Below are positions 26,918-36,807 of a stretch of 64,000 nucleotides of DNA, one piece after another. Each line of letters opens with the position of its first letter. The stretch's first letter is position 1. The stretch lies in the NCBI RefSeq assembly GCF_041929275.1, contig NZ_JBHFNR010000015.1; one strand, written 5' to 3'. Both the position numbers and the translations under genes were made by a program. The notes under the pieces were generated by a model that saw nothing but the letters and a program-made list of their open reading frames with translations, made no database searches and was not told the origin of the DNA. Source of the DNA: Floridanema flaviceps (lineage in GTDB: Bacteria; Cyanobacteriota; Cyanobacteriia; Cyanobacteriales; Aerosakkonemataceae).

Positions 26918-29900
26918 TTATTGACCGATCGCACAAAATGCCCCCCAATAAAAAGGCGATTGGAAGGGTTTAGCATCATCCTTCAACTGATAAAGACGAC
27001 GACGCAGAACCAACCTAACGGCTGGTTCTAATGATAACTGGTTTTCTTCAATCCATTTTTCCAAATCCCCCTTAGTCAAATTCTTTAACCAGAGTTGAGC
27101 TTGATTGAGCGCCAAACCCACAGCCAGACCCTTTTGAAGGTTTTGATAAAACCGAATCATCAAAAAAGCAGTCGATAAATCATTTACCGTCCAGAGGGAA
27201 CTAACAACACTAGAAGCACCTGCATAAAGGAAACCACTGGGCAAGCCAATATATTCATCGCTGGTATTGCGAAAATCAATTAATCCGGTTTCACAAGCCG
27301 ATAGAGTGACGAGGCGACATTGTTCTAGATTCAGAGTAAAAATGCTATCTAAAGTCAGACACTTGTTGAGGTCAAGTAGGCTACCCTTTTCCAAACTGAG
27401 ATAGTTTTCTGCATTGGGTTGTGTGGGTGCAGAATTTAGTTGGGCATTGGCTAAAATGAGGGCAGATTTGCGAGGTTCGGTTCCGTTAAAGTAGCCGTGA
27501 CAGCTAAAGTGGGCACAGTGAACAAGAGTAAGAGAAGTATTATCAATAGCTTCTTTAGTTGCTATTTCCTGTTTGAAAAGATTACTGATGTTGAAATACC
27601 TTTGAATAGTTTCGACTTCAATATCGGTATAAGAGAGGTCGCCTGTGGGGTTTTGAACGGCAAATAGGTGAGTAAATTCGGGGCGTTGTCGATTTTGGGC
27701 GAGTTGCAGCAGTTGGCAGCTAGGTGCATAGCTGACTCCTCTAAGAAATCTATCAAAAAGACTGGAGTCTTCCGCAAGTGGTAAAGCATGAAGTGGCAGC
27801 AAATGTAAGTAGCGATGGGGAATTAAAATTAATTTGTCGCATTCTGTTGGAATTTGTTGAACAATTTCATCAATGTGCAGAATTTTTGCCAATAGATGTA
27901 AGCGGGTAGTTAAACGACGCTGCCAGTGAGATTTTTTGTAACTATAGGCTTTTAGATAACTGTTTGCCCAATTTGCTAATTTGTTCAGGTCTATCAAATC
28001 TGGTGATAAAACAATTGGTTGTTGGGTTTGCTTGGTAATAATGAAAATCAGTAGCTTATCGGTTGTAATGTAAAACTCAACAATTGCAGTGCGATCGCTC
28101 AAAGTCGAACGGAATGGCTCAAACTGAAAACCCGAACCGATGGGCAGATATCGATCTTGTAATTCGTTGCGCTGCTGTCGAAGCTGTTGGAGATGTTGAG
28201 CTAGTGCAGTTGGCTCTTCCGCTGTAGCATTTTGAAGTTCGTACTGACCGCTAGCGATTTCATCTCGAAGTCGATCTAGTTGAGCGACTACTTCTGCTGG
28301 GAAAATAGTGTGGCGATCGCGGGTAAGGATAAGCTCAACTAAATGGCGAGTTTTGCTGCGCTCAACGTATTCTATTGCTTCTGTAGCATTGTCCAGTTTT
28401 AGGCAAATTTCCACAATACAGCCATAAACGTTATTCCAATCTTCAGCTAATTTCTGTTTATCTTGTTCTTTATCAGAGCCAGAGGCTATCTCGCTTCGCA
28501 GGGATTCTATTGTATCGATGGCTGTGGCAAATGCTTTATAAGCATTAGGAAACCGTTTTATGTTTTGGTATGTCCTACCAAGATTGAATTGCGATCTTGC
28601 ATACTTTGTGGGAAAAGCTTCGCGGGTGCATACTCTCAAGACATCAAAGAAACAGCGAACTGCTGCTTCCAAATTATCCGCCCTTTCTCCTCGAATACGG
28701 TAAAAGTAGGCAGCGCCTCTATTGTGTTGAGTATCTGCCCAAAATTGGGGTAAACTTTCAAAATTTAATACGTCCAAAGCTGCTGTGAAATAGCAGATTG
28801 ATACCTCCAAATTATCTGCCCGTTCACCTTGAACACGCTCAAGATAGGCAAGACCCAAATTATTTTGGATGTCTGCCCATTGGAGAGGAAAAGATTGGAA
28901 AGTTAGTACCTCTGAAGCAGCTTGAAAATAGTAGATTGCCATTTCCAAATTCTCGGCTTTCTCTCCCTGAATGCGGTAGAAATAACAGCTTCCCAGGCTA
29001 TTTTGAATATCTGCCCAATATTGGGGAAAACTTTCAGAGGTGAATACTTCTAAAGCAGCTAATAAACAGTGAATTGCTGCTTCTAAATTCTTGGCTCTTT
29101 CTCCTCGAATTCGGTTAAGGTAGACATTGCCAAGATTATACTGAATATTGGCCCATTCAAAAGGTAAAGCTTCAGAGGGGCGTACCTCTAAAGCAGCTAG
29201 CAAACAATGAAGTGCTACTTCCAAATTTTCGGCTCTTTCTCCTCTAACGCGGTGCAGATAAGCATTAGCTAAATTGTTTTGAACCATAGCCCATTTTTCA
29301 GGGTGCTTTTGCTTAGTAAATACTCTTAATGCAGCTAAGTAATGACGAATTGCTACCTCTATATTTTCTGCTTTGTCTCCATCAATACGGTCAAAATATG
29401 CAATACCTATATTAATTTTAATCTCTGCCCATTGATCGGGAAAGTCTTGAATAGTATACACTGCCAAAGCCTCTAAAAAGCAAGTAATTGCTACTTCCAA
29501 ATTCTTGGCTCTTTCCCCTCGAATGCGGTACACATAAGCATTTCCCAAATTGTTTTTAGTACTTGCCCATTTTTCGGGGTAAGCTTGAGAACTATATACT
29601 TGCAAGGCATCTAAATAACAGGAAATCGCTACCTCTAAATTCTCGGCTTTATCTCCTCGAATGCGCTCAAAATAGACATTGCCAATATCGTTTTTGGTAT
29701 TTGCCCAGTCTTGGAGAAAAAATTCCTGAGTAAAGACTGTTGCAACAACTTCGTAGCCTGCGATGGCAATTTCCTTATTAACTGCTTGGATACCTAATGG
29801 AAACTGACAGATTCGCTGACTGAATATGCTAATAACTTCAGCAAGCTCTTGGGCTAATTCTACTTCTAAGAGGGTATCCCTTGCCCAGTTTTTCAAAACA

Positions 29901-30289
29901 GTAGTAAAGTTATCATCAAGTTTGTCTAAATTGGCTTTGAGTAGTGCGTAAACTACTTGCTCGTTGCCCTTGCTTTCTGCTGTAGCTTGCAATACCTGTA
30001 AGAGAAACATAAGTTGGGAGTCAGAGTTTACCAGTGGGGTAGCAACGACAGTTGATAAGGACAATCCCAGTGCTTTAGATAGTTGATGAGTAAGATGAAT
30101 CAAAAAATTAGCAGCGCTTTCGTCGCCTCTCTCTGCTAGCACTTCCCTCACCTGTCCCATCATCTGTACCAATCCTGGGTTAATCAAATTCTGGTTAGCA
30201 TCCAACACCCGATTTATTTCCTCGTCATTGGTACAACCCAGCAACGTATTGATTAAATTCAGATAATCTTCTTGGCGTTGTTCATCCAT
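26918..30289 (-). CDS. CHAT-TPR protease (C)
   Basis: 1123 aa from ATG 30289, which lies two bases after the TAA of the upstream gene; the longer frame to 30421 is antisense-like and less plausible. The N-terminal module MDEQRQEDYLNLINTLL...DESAANFLIHL is shared with the 33183-36323 protein. About ten TPR-like units of 46-48 residues with RIRGERAxNLE follow. The CHAT domain has HCAHFSCHGYF and TLSACETGLIDF, so the dyad is intact. The C-terminus is FYWGAFCAIGQ. A predicted caspase-like protease whose TPR arm senses a partner protein. Confidence 0.92.
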   Translation of the reverse strand: MDEQRQEDYLNLINTLLGCTNDEEINRVLDANQNLINPGLVQMMGQVREVLAERGDESAANFLIHLTHQLSKALGLSLSTVVATPLVNSDSQLMFLLQVLQATAESKGNEQVVYALLKANLDKLDDNFTTVLKNWARDTLLEVELAQELAEVISIFSQRICQFPLGIQAVNKEIAIAGYEVVATVFTQEFFLQDWANTKNDIGNVYFERIRGDKAENLEVAISCYLDALQVYSSQAYPEKWASTKNNLGNAYVYRIRGERAKNLEVAITCFLEALAVYTIQDFPDQWAEIKINIGIAYFDRIDGDKAENIEVAIRHYLAALRVFTKQKHPEKWAMVQNNLANAYLHRVRGERAENLEVALHCLLAALEVRPSEALPFEWANIQYNLGNVYLNRIRGERAKNLEAAIHCLLAALEVFTSESFPQYWADIQNSLGSCYFYRIQGEKAENLEMAIYYFQAASEVLTFQSFPLQWADIQNNLGLAYLERVQGERADNLEVSICYFTAALDVLNFESLPQFWADTQHNRGAAYFYRIRGERADNLEAAVRCFFDVLRVCTREAFPTKYARSQFNLGRTYQNIKRFPNAYKAFATAIDTIESLRSEIASGSDKEQDKQKLAEDWNNVYGCIVEICLKLDNATEAIEYVERSKTRHLVELILTRDRHTIFPAEVVAQLDRLRDEIASGQYELQNATAEEPTALAQHLQQLRQQRNELQDRYLPIGSGFQFEPFRSTLSDRTAIVEFYITTDKLLIFIITKQTQQPIVLSPDLIDLNKLANWANSYLKAYSYKKSHWQRRLTTRLHLLAKILHIDEIVQQIPTECDKLILIPHRYLHLLPLHALPLAEDSSLFDRFLRGVSYAPSCQLLQLAQNRQRPEFTHLFAVQNPTGDLSYTDIEVETIQRYFNISNLFKQEIATKEAIDNTSLTLVHCAHFSCHGYFNGTEPRKSALILANAQLNSAPTQPNAENYLSLEKGSLLDLNKCLTLDSIFTLNLEQCRLVTLSACETGLIDFRNTSDEYIGLPSGFLYAGASSVVSSLWTVNDLSTAFLMIRFYQNLQKGLAVGLALNQAQLWLKNLTKGDLEKWIEENQLSLEPAVRLVLRRRLYQLKDDAKPFQSPFYWGAFCAIGQ

Positions 30290-30291
30290 AA

Positions 30292-33180
30292 TTACTGCCC
30301 GATCGCACAAAATGCTGCCCAATAAAAAGGAGACTGAAACGGCTGTCGATTCTGCCGGAACCGTCGTGCCAGCGAAATCTTCAGTGTTGGATTCAAGGGC
30401 AACTGTTGTTCCTCCATCCACTGTTGTAACTCATCGCCAGTAGCATCTCGCAACCAACTTTGAGCCTGATTGAGTGCTACTGCCACAGATGACACCTGTT
30501 GCAAATTCTGGTAAAACTTGGCTACCAAGAATGCCGTAGATATATCGCTAATCGTCCAGAGCGAACTGACGACGCTGGGACTTCCTGCATACAGAAACCC
30601 GCTGGGTAAACCAATGTACTCATCGCTGAGGGAAGTCGGATCGGTCAAACCTGTCTCGCAGGCAGAAAGTGTCACCAAACGGCACTGACTCAGATTTAAT
30701 CCAAAAATTTCCCCCAGCGTCAGGCAACTTTCTAACTCAAGAGCCTTCAGATCCACACCTGCCAGCACCAGGGCAGAGCGTAAAGGAGATTCTAGATCGA
30801 AAATGCCGTGACAGGCAAAGTGGACGCAATGAGCAGCTTGCAAACGCTGGTTGGCGATCGCCTCTATCCGTGCCTCTGCTTTCACCAAAATCTCCGCGTG
30901 GGGATCAAAAGCCTGTCGGACAATTGCCATCTCGATATCGCTGTATGTCAAATCCAAAGTTGGGTTTTGCACTCCAAACAGATGGCTGAAGTTGGTGCGG
31001 TTCCAGCTTTGGGTTAACTGCAATAGCTGACAACTGGGAGCATAGCGCACGCCGCTGGGAAACTTATCCAGCAAGCAGTTGCTATCAGAAGGTTGCGTCT
31101 CACTTACCACTGACGATCGCCCCTCGCCCACAGGCAAGGCATGAAGCGGAAACAGGTGCAAAAATCGGTGGGGGATGAGAATGAGTTGAGAACAGTCTGA
31201 GGGGATAACAGAGAGGAGATAATCCAAGTGCAGGATGGTAGCAAGTTGCTGAAGTTGCTCAATTAGAGTGCTTTGCCACTGCTGCTTGTTATCGTAGTAT
31301 CTCGTAAGATAGGTGCTAATCCACGCCATCAGTGCTTGGTAGTCTTGGGTGGACGATCGCCAGACGAAGGGAGTTTGACTGTGCGGCGCGACAATAAAAG
31401 CAAGAAATGTCTCCTCAGCGATATACCACTCAATTAGTACCGTTTGGGAATTGGGGAGCAAATCTCGTACTTGCCTAAAGGTGACGGGTTCAACTCTTTG
31501 AGTCAGGCTGAAAGTGGAGTCGTAGGGTTGGATGTCCTGCCTAATCAATTCGTCCAGTTCTTGTTGGAGTTGGCTCAGGTAGGTGCGAGACTCCTGAAAT
31601 GCAGCTAGTGCGGGTAACGTCTCCAGACTGGCTATCTCACCGACTCCCGATCGCATTTCAATCCGGCGTTGTTCGGTAACAATCTCTCGCCGCAGCCGAT
31701 CCAATTCCTCAATGACTGTTTGCGGAACGTTACCTCTAGGATAAAGCTCGCGTGCAGCTAGAAGTTCAACTAAATTACGGGCTTTGCTGCGTTCGACATA
31801 TTCCAAAGCCCGATCGCTCTGGTCGGTATTGATGCACGCTTGCACTATCTTGGCATAAACATCGATCGCCGCCGACAAAATTTCCTGCCTGCGCTTGTCG
31901 CTATTCGCCCAACTGCGACTTTGTTCTACAGCTTCAATAGCAGCACTATAACCTGCGATCGCTTCCTGCCATCGGTTCGCCCTAAACGCCAAATTGCCCA
32001 AATTACGCCCCGCTGTCAAACACTCAACCGGAAAATCACCAGGCTGATAAACTTCTAGAACTTGCCCAAAACAGTGAATCGCCTCATCAACCTTACCCAA
32101 ATCTCGATAAGCCGCCCCCAGATTATTTTGAGTCATGGCCCAGTCTTTGGGAGATGCTTCTAGAGTGCGAACTTGAAGGGCTTGTTGGAAGCAATAGATG
32201 GCTTGCTCTAGATTCTCAGTTAAATCTCCTTCGGAGTTACAGAGATAAGCAATGCCTAGATTGTTATAGGCAAGTGCCCAACCTAAAGGAAAATCCTCTT
32301 CTGTGTAAACAGTTAAAGCTTGCTCGTAGCACTGAATCGCTTTTGATAAGTCTTGGGTGTGATGTTCGCGAACGCCGTAGAGGTAAGCATTTCCCAGATT
32401 ATTTTGAACCATTGCCCAATCTTGAAGCGCGGTTTCTGGGGTAAACACCTGTAAGGCGTGCTGGAAGCATTGTATTGCTTGAGCCAGATTTTCTTCCAAA
32501 TCGCCTAAGATGCGGTTGCGATAGGCATTACCCAAATTATTTTGAGCGGTTGCCCAATTCAGGGGAAATTGCTCTAAAGTAAAGACTTGCAAGGCAAATT
32601 GGAAAGCCGCGATCGCCACTTCCAGGTTTTCTGCGGGGTCCCCTAGAATACGATTGCGGTAAGCTTCGCCCAAGTTGTTTTGAGTGATTGCCCACTCTTT
32701 GGGAAACGCTTCTCGAGTGCGGACTTGCAGCGCCCTGCGGAAGTAAGTGATCGCCATCTCTAAGTTTTCAGCGCGATCGCCGCGAATGCGGTAGAGGTAG
32801 GCGTTACCCAGATTGTTTTGAGCAATTCCCCAATCGCGGGGAAATTCCTTGCGGGTAAAGACATTACTCGCAATTTCGTGTCCAGTAATAATAATTTCTA
32901 GGTGGCTGGCTTTGTCACCTAGCGGAAACTGCCTGAGCAAGATACAAAAGCTAACGATTACTTCTGTAATAGCCCTAGCAATCTCTGGATCTGCTTGAGG
33001 CAAGGTTGACAATGCCCAAGCTTGCAAGATGTGCGCCAAAAACTCATCCAGTTTATCCAGATTAGCTTGCAACAGAGAGTAGACGATCTGGAGATTGCGA
33101 TCGCTTTGTCCTACAGTTTTGAGAATCAACTGGAGAAAGTCGAGATAGGCTTCAGGATTAGAGGGAATTTTAGGGTTCAT
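30292..33180 (-). CDS. CHAT-TPR protease (B)
   Basis: 962 aa from ATG 33180, two bases after the TAG of the upstream gene, a start giving MNPKIPSNPEAYLDFL. TPR-like units span about residues 90-440 (PKEWAITQNNLGEAYRNRI). A Glu/Arg-rich helical linker follows. The CHAT domain has HCVHFACHGIF and TLSACETGLTDP, with an intact dyad, and ends FYWAAFCAIGQ. It is the most GC-rich of the CHAT copies and is dense in GCGATCGC sites. It lacks the N-terminal DEQR-type module present in copies A and C. Confidence 0.92.
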   Translation of the reverse strand: MNPKIPSNPEAYLDFLQLILKTVGQSDRNLQIVYSLLQANLDKLDEFLAHILQAWALSTLPQADPEIARAITEVIVSFCILLRQFPLGDKASHLEIIITGHEIASNVFTRKEFPRDWGIAQNNLGNAYLYRIRGDRAENLEMAITYFRRALQVRTREAFPKEWAITQNNLGEAYRNRILGDPAENLEVAIAAFQFALQVFTLEQFPLNWATAQNNLGNAYRNRILGDLEENLAQAIQCFQHALQVFTPETALQDWAMVQNNLGNAYLYGVREHHTQDLSKAIQCYEQALTVYTEEDFPLGWALAYNNLGIAYLCNSEGDLTENLEQAIYCFQQALQVRTLEASPKDWAMTQNNLGAAYRDLGKVDEAIHCFGQVLEVYQPGDFPVECLTAGRNLGNLAFRANRWQEAIAGYSAAIEAVEQSRSWANSDKRRQEILSAAIDVYAKIVQACINTDQSDRALEYVERSKARNLVELLAARELYPRGNVPQTVIEELDRLRREIVTEQRRIEMRSGVGEIASLETLPALAAFQESRTYLSQLQQELDELIRQDIQPYDSTFSLTQRVEPVTFRQVRDLLPNSQTVLIEWYIAEETFLAFIVAPHSQTPFVWRSSTQDYQALMAWISTYLTRYYDNKQQWQSTLIEQLQQLATILHLDYLLSVIPSDCSQLILIPHRFLHLFPLHALPVGEGRSSVVSETQPSDSNCLLDKFPSGVRYAPSCQLLQLTQSWNRTNFSHLFGVQNPTLDLTYSDIEMAIVRQAFDPHAEILVKAEARIEAIANQRLQAAHCVHFACHGIFDLESPLRSALVLAGVDLKALELESCLTLGEIFGLNLSQCRLVTLSACETGLTDPTSLSDEYIGLPSGFLYAGSPSVVSSLWTISDISTAFLVAKFYQNLQQVSSVAVALNQAQSWLRDATGDELQQWMEEQQLPLNPTLKISLARRFRQNRQPFQSPFYWAAFCAIGQ

Positions 33181-33182
33181 AA

Positions 33183-36100
33183 CTAACCTACGGCGCAAAA
33201 CGCTGCCCAATAAAACGGCGATTTAAAAGGCTGAGCTTCATCTGGCATTAGCTTCACCTTGCGCTTGAGATTTATTTTCTGCGTCCGATCGAGCAATAGC
33301 CCATCTTCCTCAATCCACTTCTCCAACTCTAGTTTCGTTATATTCCGCAGCCAAATTTGAGATTGATTCAGCGAAAGGGCTACCGATAAACCCTGATGCA
33401 AATTTTGATAAAACCGAATCATTAAAAATGCTGTTGATTTGTCATCTACTGTCCACAAACTGCTGACAACATTGGGACTTCCTGCATACAAAAAGCCGTT
33501 AGGCAGACCTATATACTCATCACTTAAGCTGGTAAAGTCTATAAATCCTGTTTCGCAAGCAGAAAGCGTTACCAGACGGCATTGCCCTAAATCTAATTCC
33601 AGAATTTCTCTCAACGTCAGCGGGGCATCCGCTAACTTTAACCCAGACTCAAGTGGCTCGTCCAAATCAAAATAGCCGTGACAAGAAAAGTGAATGCAGT
33701 GAGATGTTTTAAGAGAAATTTCCTGAAAAGCGACTTTAGTTGCTGCTCCTTGCTTCAAAACATCAGCCGTGTCAAAATAACCTTGAATGGCTGTCATCTC
33801 CACATTTGTATAGCCAAGGTCATTTGTCGGATTTTGCACGGCAAACAGACGAGTAAAATCGGGGCGCTGTCGCGTCTGAGCCAGTTGCAACAATTGACAA
33901 CTGGGAGCGTAACGTATCCCTTTGTCAAAGCAATCTAGTAGGCAGGCTTCTCCCCTCACTGGTAAGGCATAAAGGGGAAACAGATGCAACGCCTGATGAG
34001 GAACCAAAATTAATTCATCACAATTTTGGGGCAACTTAGTTAAAATCTCATCAAAACGCAAAATTTCAGCTAGTTTTTGAAGGCGACTTGGGAGTTGAAT
34101 CCGCCACCATTGGCTGTTTGACCGATTGTAGAGCCGCAAATAAGCTCTCGCCCACTTCTCTAAGCGTTCCATCGCCATCGCATCGTAAGACAAAACAATC
34201 GGTTGGGTGCTGTGGCGGGTGACGATAAAGGTCTGGAATCCCTCACTGGTGAAGTACCACTGGATAATTGCGGTAGTTTCCCCAAGTGTTTGCTTGAACG
34301 GTTCAAGTTTAAACCCAGCACCAATGGGAAAATACCGATCTTGTAGGGCTTTCTGCTGCTGCCTTAACTGCTGGAGTCGCTTTACTAAAGCAGTTGGGTC
34401 ATCAGCAGTTCCCGTTTGCAGGCGAGATTGACTACTGACAATTTCCTGCTGAAGCTGCTGGAGTTGAATGGCAACTTGTGAAGGAAAGATGCTATTAAAA
34501 TCACGGCTAAAGATTAGTTCTACTAGATTGCGAGTTTTGCTGCGTTCGACATACTCCAGAGCTTTATCGTTGTAACCTAATCGCAAGCAAATCTCCACCG
34601 TGCGGCGGTAAAGGTCATTCCACGATTCAGCTAGTCTTGTTTTGTCAATTTCTCCGCCTACACCAGAGACAGTTTCGGCCCGCAGAAACTCGACTGTATC
34701 GATCGCAGTTACAAAAGCATCAAGAGCTTGGGGAAATCGTTGAGCATCCTGATAGGCAACTCCCAAGTTAAATTTCGTCACTACATAGTCTTGAGGAAAA
34801 GCTTCGCGGGTGTGAATTTCCAAAGCCTTTGAAAGATGATGAATGGCTAGGTGTAAATTTTCTGATTGCTTTCCACAAAGCCGATTTAGGTAAGCAATTC
34901 CCAAGCCATTTTGAACCATTGCCCAGTCTTTGGGAAAAGCGGCGCGGGTGTAGACTGTCAAAGCTGCTGAGAAATAGGCGATCGCCTCTTCGATGTTTTC
35001 AGCTTTGTCTCCATGAATTCGATTGCGATATGCTTCTCCTAGATTGTTTTGAACCATTGCCCATTGTTCGGGCAAAGTTTCACAGGTATAAACTCGCAAT
35101 GCTTCTTTGTAACAGCGAATAGCTCTATCTAAACGATCGGCGCGTTCCTTCTGAAATCGATAATAGGCATTTCCCAAATTATTTTGGGTTTGTGCCCAAG
35201 CAAAGGGAAAAGTTTCCAGGGTACGAATTTCTAGTGATGCTTGATAACAACGGATGGCTGCCTCTAAGTTTTCTTCTTGTTCCCCTCGGATACGCTCGAC
35301 GTAAATCAATCCCAAGTTATTCTGAGTATCAGCCCATTGCTGGGGAAATTCTTCTCGTGTGCGTACCTCAAGAGCGGATTGATAACAAGCGATCGCGATC
35401 TCTAAGTTTTCTGCTTTTTCTCCCCAAATGCGCTCCCAATAAGCAAGACCTAAATTATTTTGCGTTGCTGCCCACTGTTGTGGAAAATCTATACTGGTAC
35501 GCGCTTCCAATGCCAACTGTCCGCAGCGAATCGCTTGCTCTAAATTTTTTGCCTTTTCTCCCTGAATTCGGTGGCGGTATACTTCTCCCAAGTTAGTTTG
35601 AATACTCGCCCATTGATCGGGGGAATCGTGCCGAGTATATATCTCTAAGGCTGCCTCATAATAGCGAATTGCCAGCTCTAAATTTTCGGCTCTATCTCCG
35701 ACAATGCGAAAGTAGTAAACATTACCCAAGTTGGCTTGATTCATTGCCCAGTACTCAGGTAAAATATCGCGAGTAAAAACTTGGGCGATCGCTTCATAAC
35801 CCACCAAAGCAATTTCTTGGTTAATCGCTGGATTGCCTAGCGGAAACTGTGATATAAAGCTACTGAAATTTCCAATAGCTGGGGCAATTTCTAAGCCTTT
35901 TTCAATCTCTGTTAGAGTAGTTTTTGCCCATTCTCGCAGGAGCGTTATAAATTTATTGTCCAGTTTGTCTGAGTTCTCTTGCAGCCGTTGATACAAGGTT
36001 TGTGGGTCGCCGTCGGCAGTTGCCTGCAATAGCTGCATCAGCAAGGCAAATTGAGGGTCACGATCGAGGTTTGAACTCATATCGAATGTTGAAAATTCCA

Positions 36101-36323
36101 CTACTTCTTCAGCCAGTTGATGAGCCAAATCTTTTAAAAAATCGGCTGCATTTTCTTCCCCCCTCTCTTTTAAAACCTTTATTACCTGAGAGATCGCTTC
36201 TAACAACCCCTCATCAATTAAATCTGAGTGAGCATTCAAAATTTGCGATTCCTCACCGCTAGGACAACTTAGCAGCGATTGAACCAGAGCCAGATAAGCT
36301 TCTTGGCGTTTTTCGTTTATCAT
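33183..36323 (-). CDS. CHAT-TPR protease (A), first intact gene of the operon
   Basis: 1046 aa. The N-terminal module MINEKRQEAYLALVQSLLS...EENAADFLKDL is shared with copy C. About nine 46-48-residue TPR-like units follow, then the CHAT domain with HCIHFSCHGYF and TLSACETGFIDF, both catalytic residues present. It ends FYWAAFCAVG. The ATG overlaps the stop of a decayed CHAT gene as ATGA, showing that another CHAT gene once preceded it. This start is therefore an internal operon start, and the promoter now used is not obvious. Confidence 0.92.
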   Translation of the reverse strand: MINEKRQEAYLALVQSLLSCPSGEESQILNAHSDLIDEGLLEAISQVIKVLKERGEENAADFLKDLAHQLAEEVVEFSTFDMSSNLDRDPQFALLMQLLQATADGDPQTLYQRLQENSDKLDNKFITLLREWAKTTLTEIEKGLEIAPAIGNFSSFISQFPLGNPAINQEIALVGYEAIAQVFTRDILPEYWAMNQANLGNVYYFRIVGDRAENLELAIRYYEAALEIYTRHDSPDQWASIQTNLGEVYRHRIQGEKAKNLEQAIRCGQLALEARTSIDFPQQWAATQNNLGLAYWERIWGEKAENLEIAIACYQSALEVRTREEFPQQWADTQNNLGLIYVERIRGEQEENLEAAIRCYQASLEIRTLETFPFAWAQTQNNLGNAYYRFQKERADRLDRAIRCYKEALRVYTCETLPEQWAMVQNNLGEAYRNRIHGDKAENIEEAIAYFSAALTVYTRAAFPKDWAMVQNGLGIAYLNRLCGKQSENLHLAIHHLSKALEIHTREAFPQDYVVTKFNLGVAYQDAQRFPQALDAFVTAIDTVEFLRAETVSGVGGEIDKTRLAESWNDLYRRTVEICLRLGYNDKALEYVERSKTRNLVELIFSRDFNSIFPSQVAIQLQQLQQEIVSSQSRLQTGTADDPTALVKRLQQLRQQQKALQDRYFPIGAGFKLEPFKQTLGETTAIIQWYFTSEGFQTFIVTRHSTQPIVLSYDAMAMERLEKWARAYLRLYNRSNSQWWRIQLPSRLQKLAEILRFDEILTKLPQNCDELILVPHQALHLFPLYALPVRGEACLLDCFDKGIRYAPSCQLLQLAQTRQRPDFTRLFAVQNPTNDLGYTNVEMTAIQGYFDTADVLKQGAATKVAFQEISLKTSHCIHFSCHGYFDLDEPLESGLKLADAPLTLREILELDLGQCRLVTLSACETGFIDFTSLSDEYIGLPNGFLYAGSPNVVSSLWTVDDKSTAFLMIRFYQNLHQGLSVALSLNQSQIWLRNITKLELEKWIEEDGLLLDRTQKINLKRKVKLMPDEAQPFKSPFYWAAFCAVG

Positions 36324-36475
36324 TGACCTATAGCACAGAAAGGTGTGCAGTGAAAGGGTAATTTAAAAGGTTTGTCTTTATCAGACATTTTATTTAGCCT
36401 ACGACGCAGACTTATACTGAGAGTTTAATTTAAAGGGATTTGATTTTCTTCAATCCATACTTGCAGTTCTTTTTT
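36320..36475 (-). pseudogene. C-terminal remnant of a sixth CHAT-TPR gene
   Basis: Read on the minus strand, the bases encode LQVWIEENQIPLN, an in-frame TAA (36125-36127 offset, i.e. bases 36425-36427), then TLSISLRRRLNKMSDKDKPF and PFCAIGQ followed by TGA. This lines up closely with the C-terminal 50 residues of the CHAT proteins in the operon (WIEENQ, LRRRL, KPF, FCAIGQ). A second stop upstream (36476-36478) and loss of the whole TPR and catalytic region mark it as decayed. Its final TGA overlaps the ATG of the next gene. Confidence 0.85.
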
Positions 36476-36554
36476 CTATTCACTATTATTAAACGTTAAT
36501 CTTTCCGAGGGACATATCAATTTTATAATAATTTAAAGTATATTTTTTTAGTAA

Positions 36555-36657
36555 TACCAATTCTCTATGAAGATGCGCTGAATGAACCCCACCCTAAACC
36601 CCTCCCCGTTCACCGGGAGGGGCTAATGATTAAACGCAATTTTACAGAGAATTGGTA
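36555..36657. mobile_element. MITE-like element 1
   Basis: 103 bp bounded by perfect inverted ends TACCAATTCTCT (36555-36566) and AGAGAATTGGTA (36646-36657). Inside is a strong hairpin CCCCTCCCCG / CCGGGAGGGG around 36597-36623. No coding capacity. It is a non-autonomous element of a kind common in cyanobacterial intergenic DNA, located upstream of the CHAT operon. Confidence 0.7.
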
Positions 36658-36658
36658 T

Positions 36659-36761
36659 AAGCTGTCACGCATTTAAATTGGGTATCATTAGCGACCAAGA
36701 TGGTCGCGCTACAAAGATTCTGGAATTATTGACAATTTGGTTTAAATGACGAACAGCTTAA
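36659..36761. mobile_element. MITE-like element 2
   Basis: Imperfect inverted ends AAGCTGTCACGCATTTAAA and AAGCTGTTCGTCATTTAAA (the latter read from the right end inward) bound about 103 bp. A perfect internal hairpin GCGACCA-AGA-TGGTCGC lies at 36691-36707. It is adjacent to element 1 and fills the rest of the gap between the CHAT operon and the plus-strand replication block. No promoter could be assigned in 36476-36807. Confidence 0.55.
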
Positions 36762-36807
36762 TAAGCGCTGACGCAGCCAATGGGAATGATGAATTCCCTA
36801 GTTGCTC

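Noticed and set aside
34829..35596. Plus-strand frames of 97 and 134 codons inside CHAT gene A
   Set aside because: They are mirror images of the repetitive TPR coding sequence; similar antisense frames recur in every CHAT gene.
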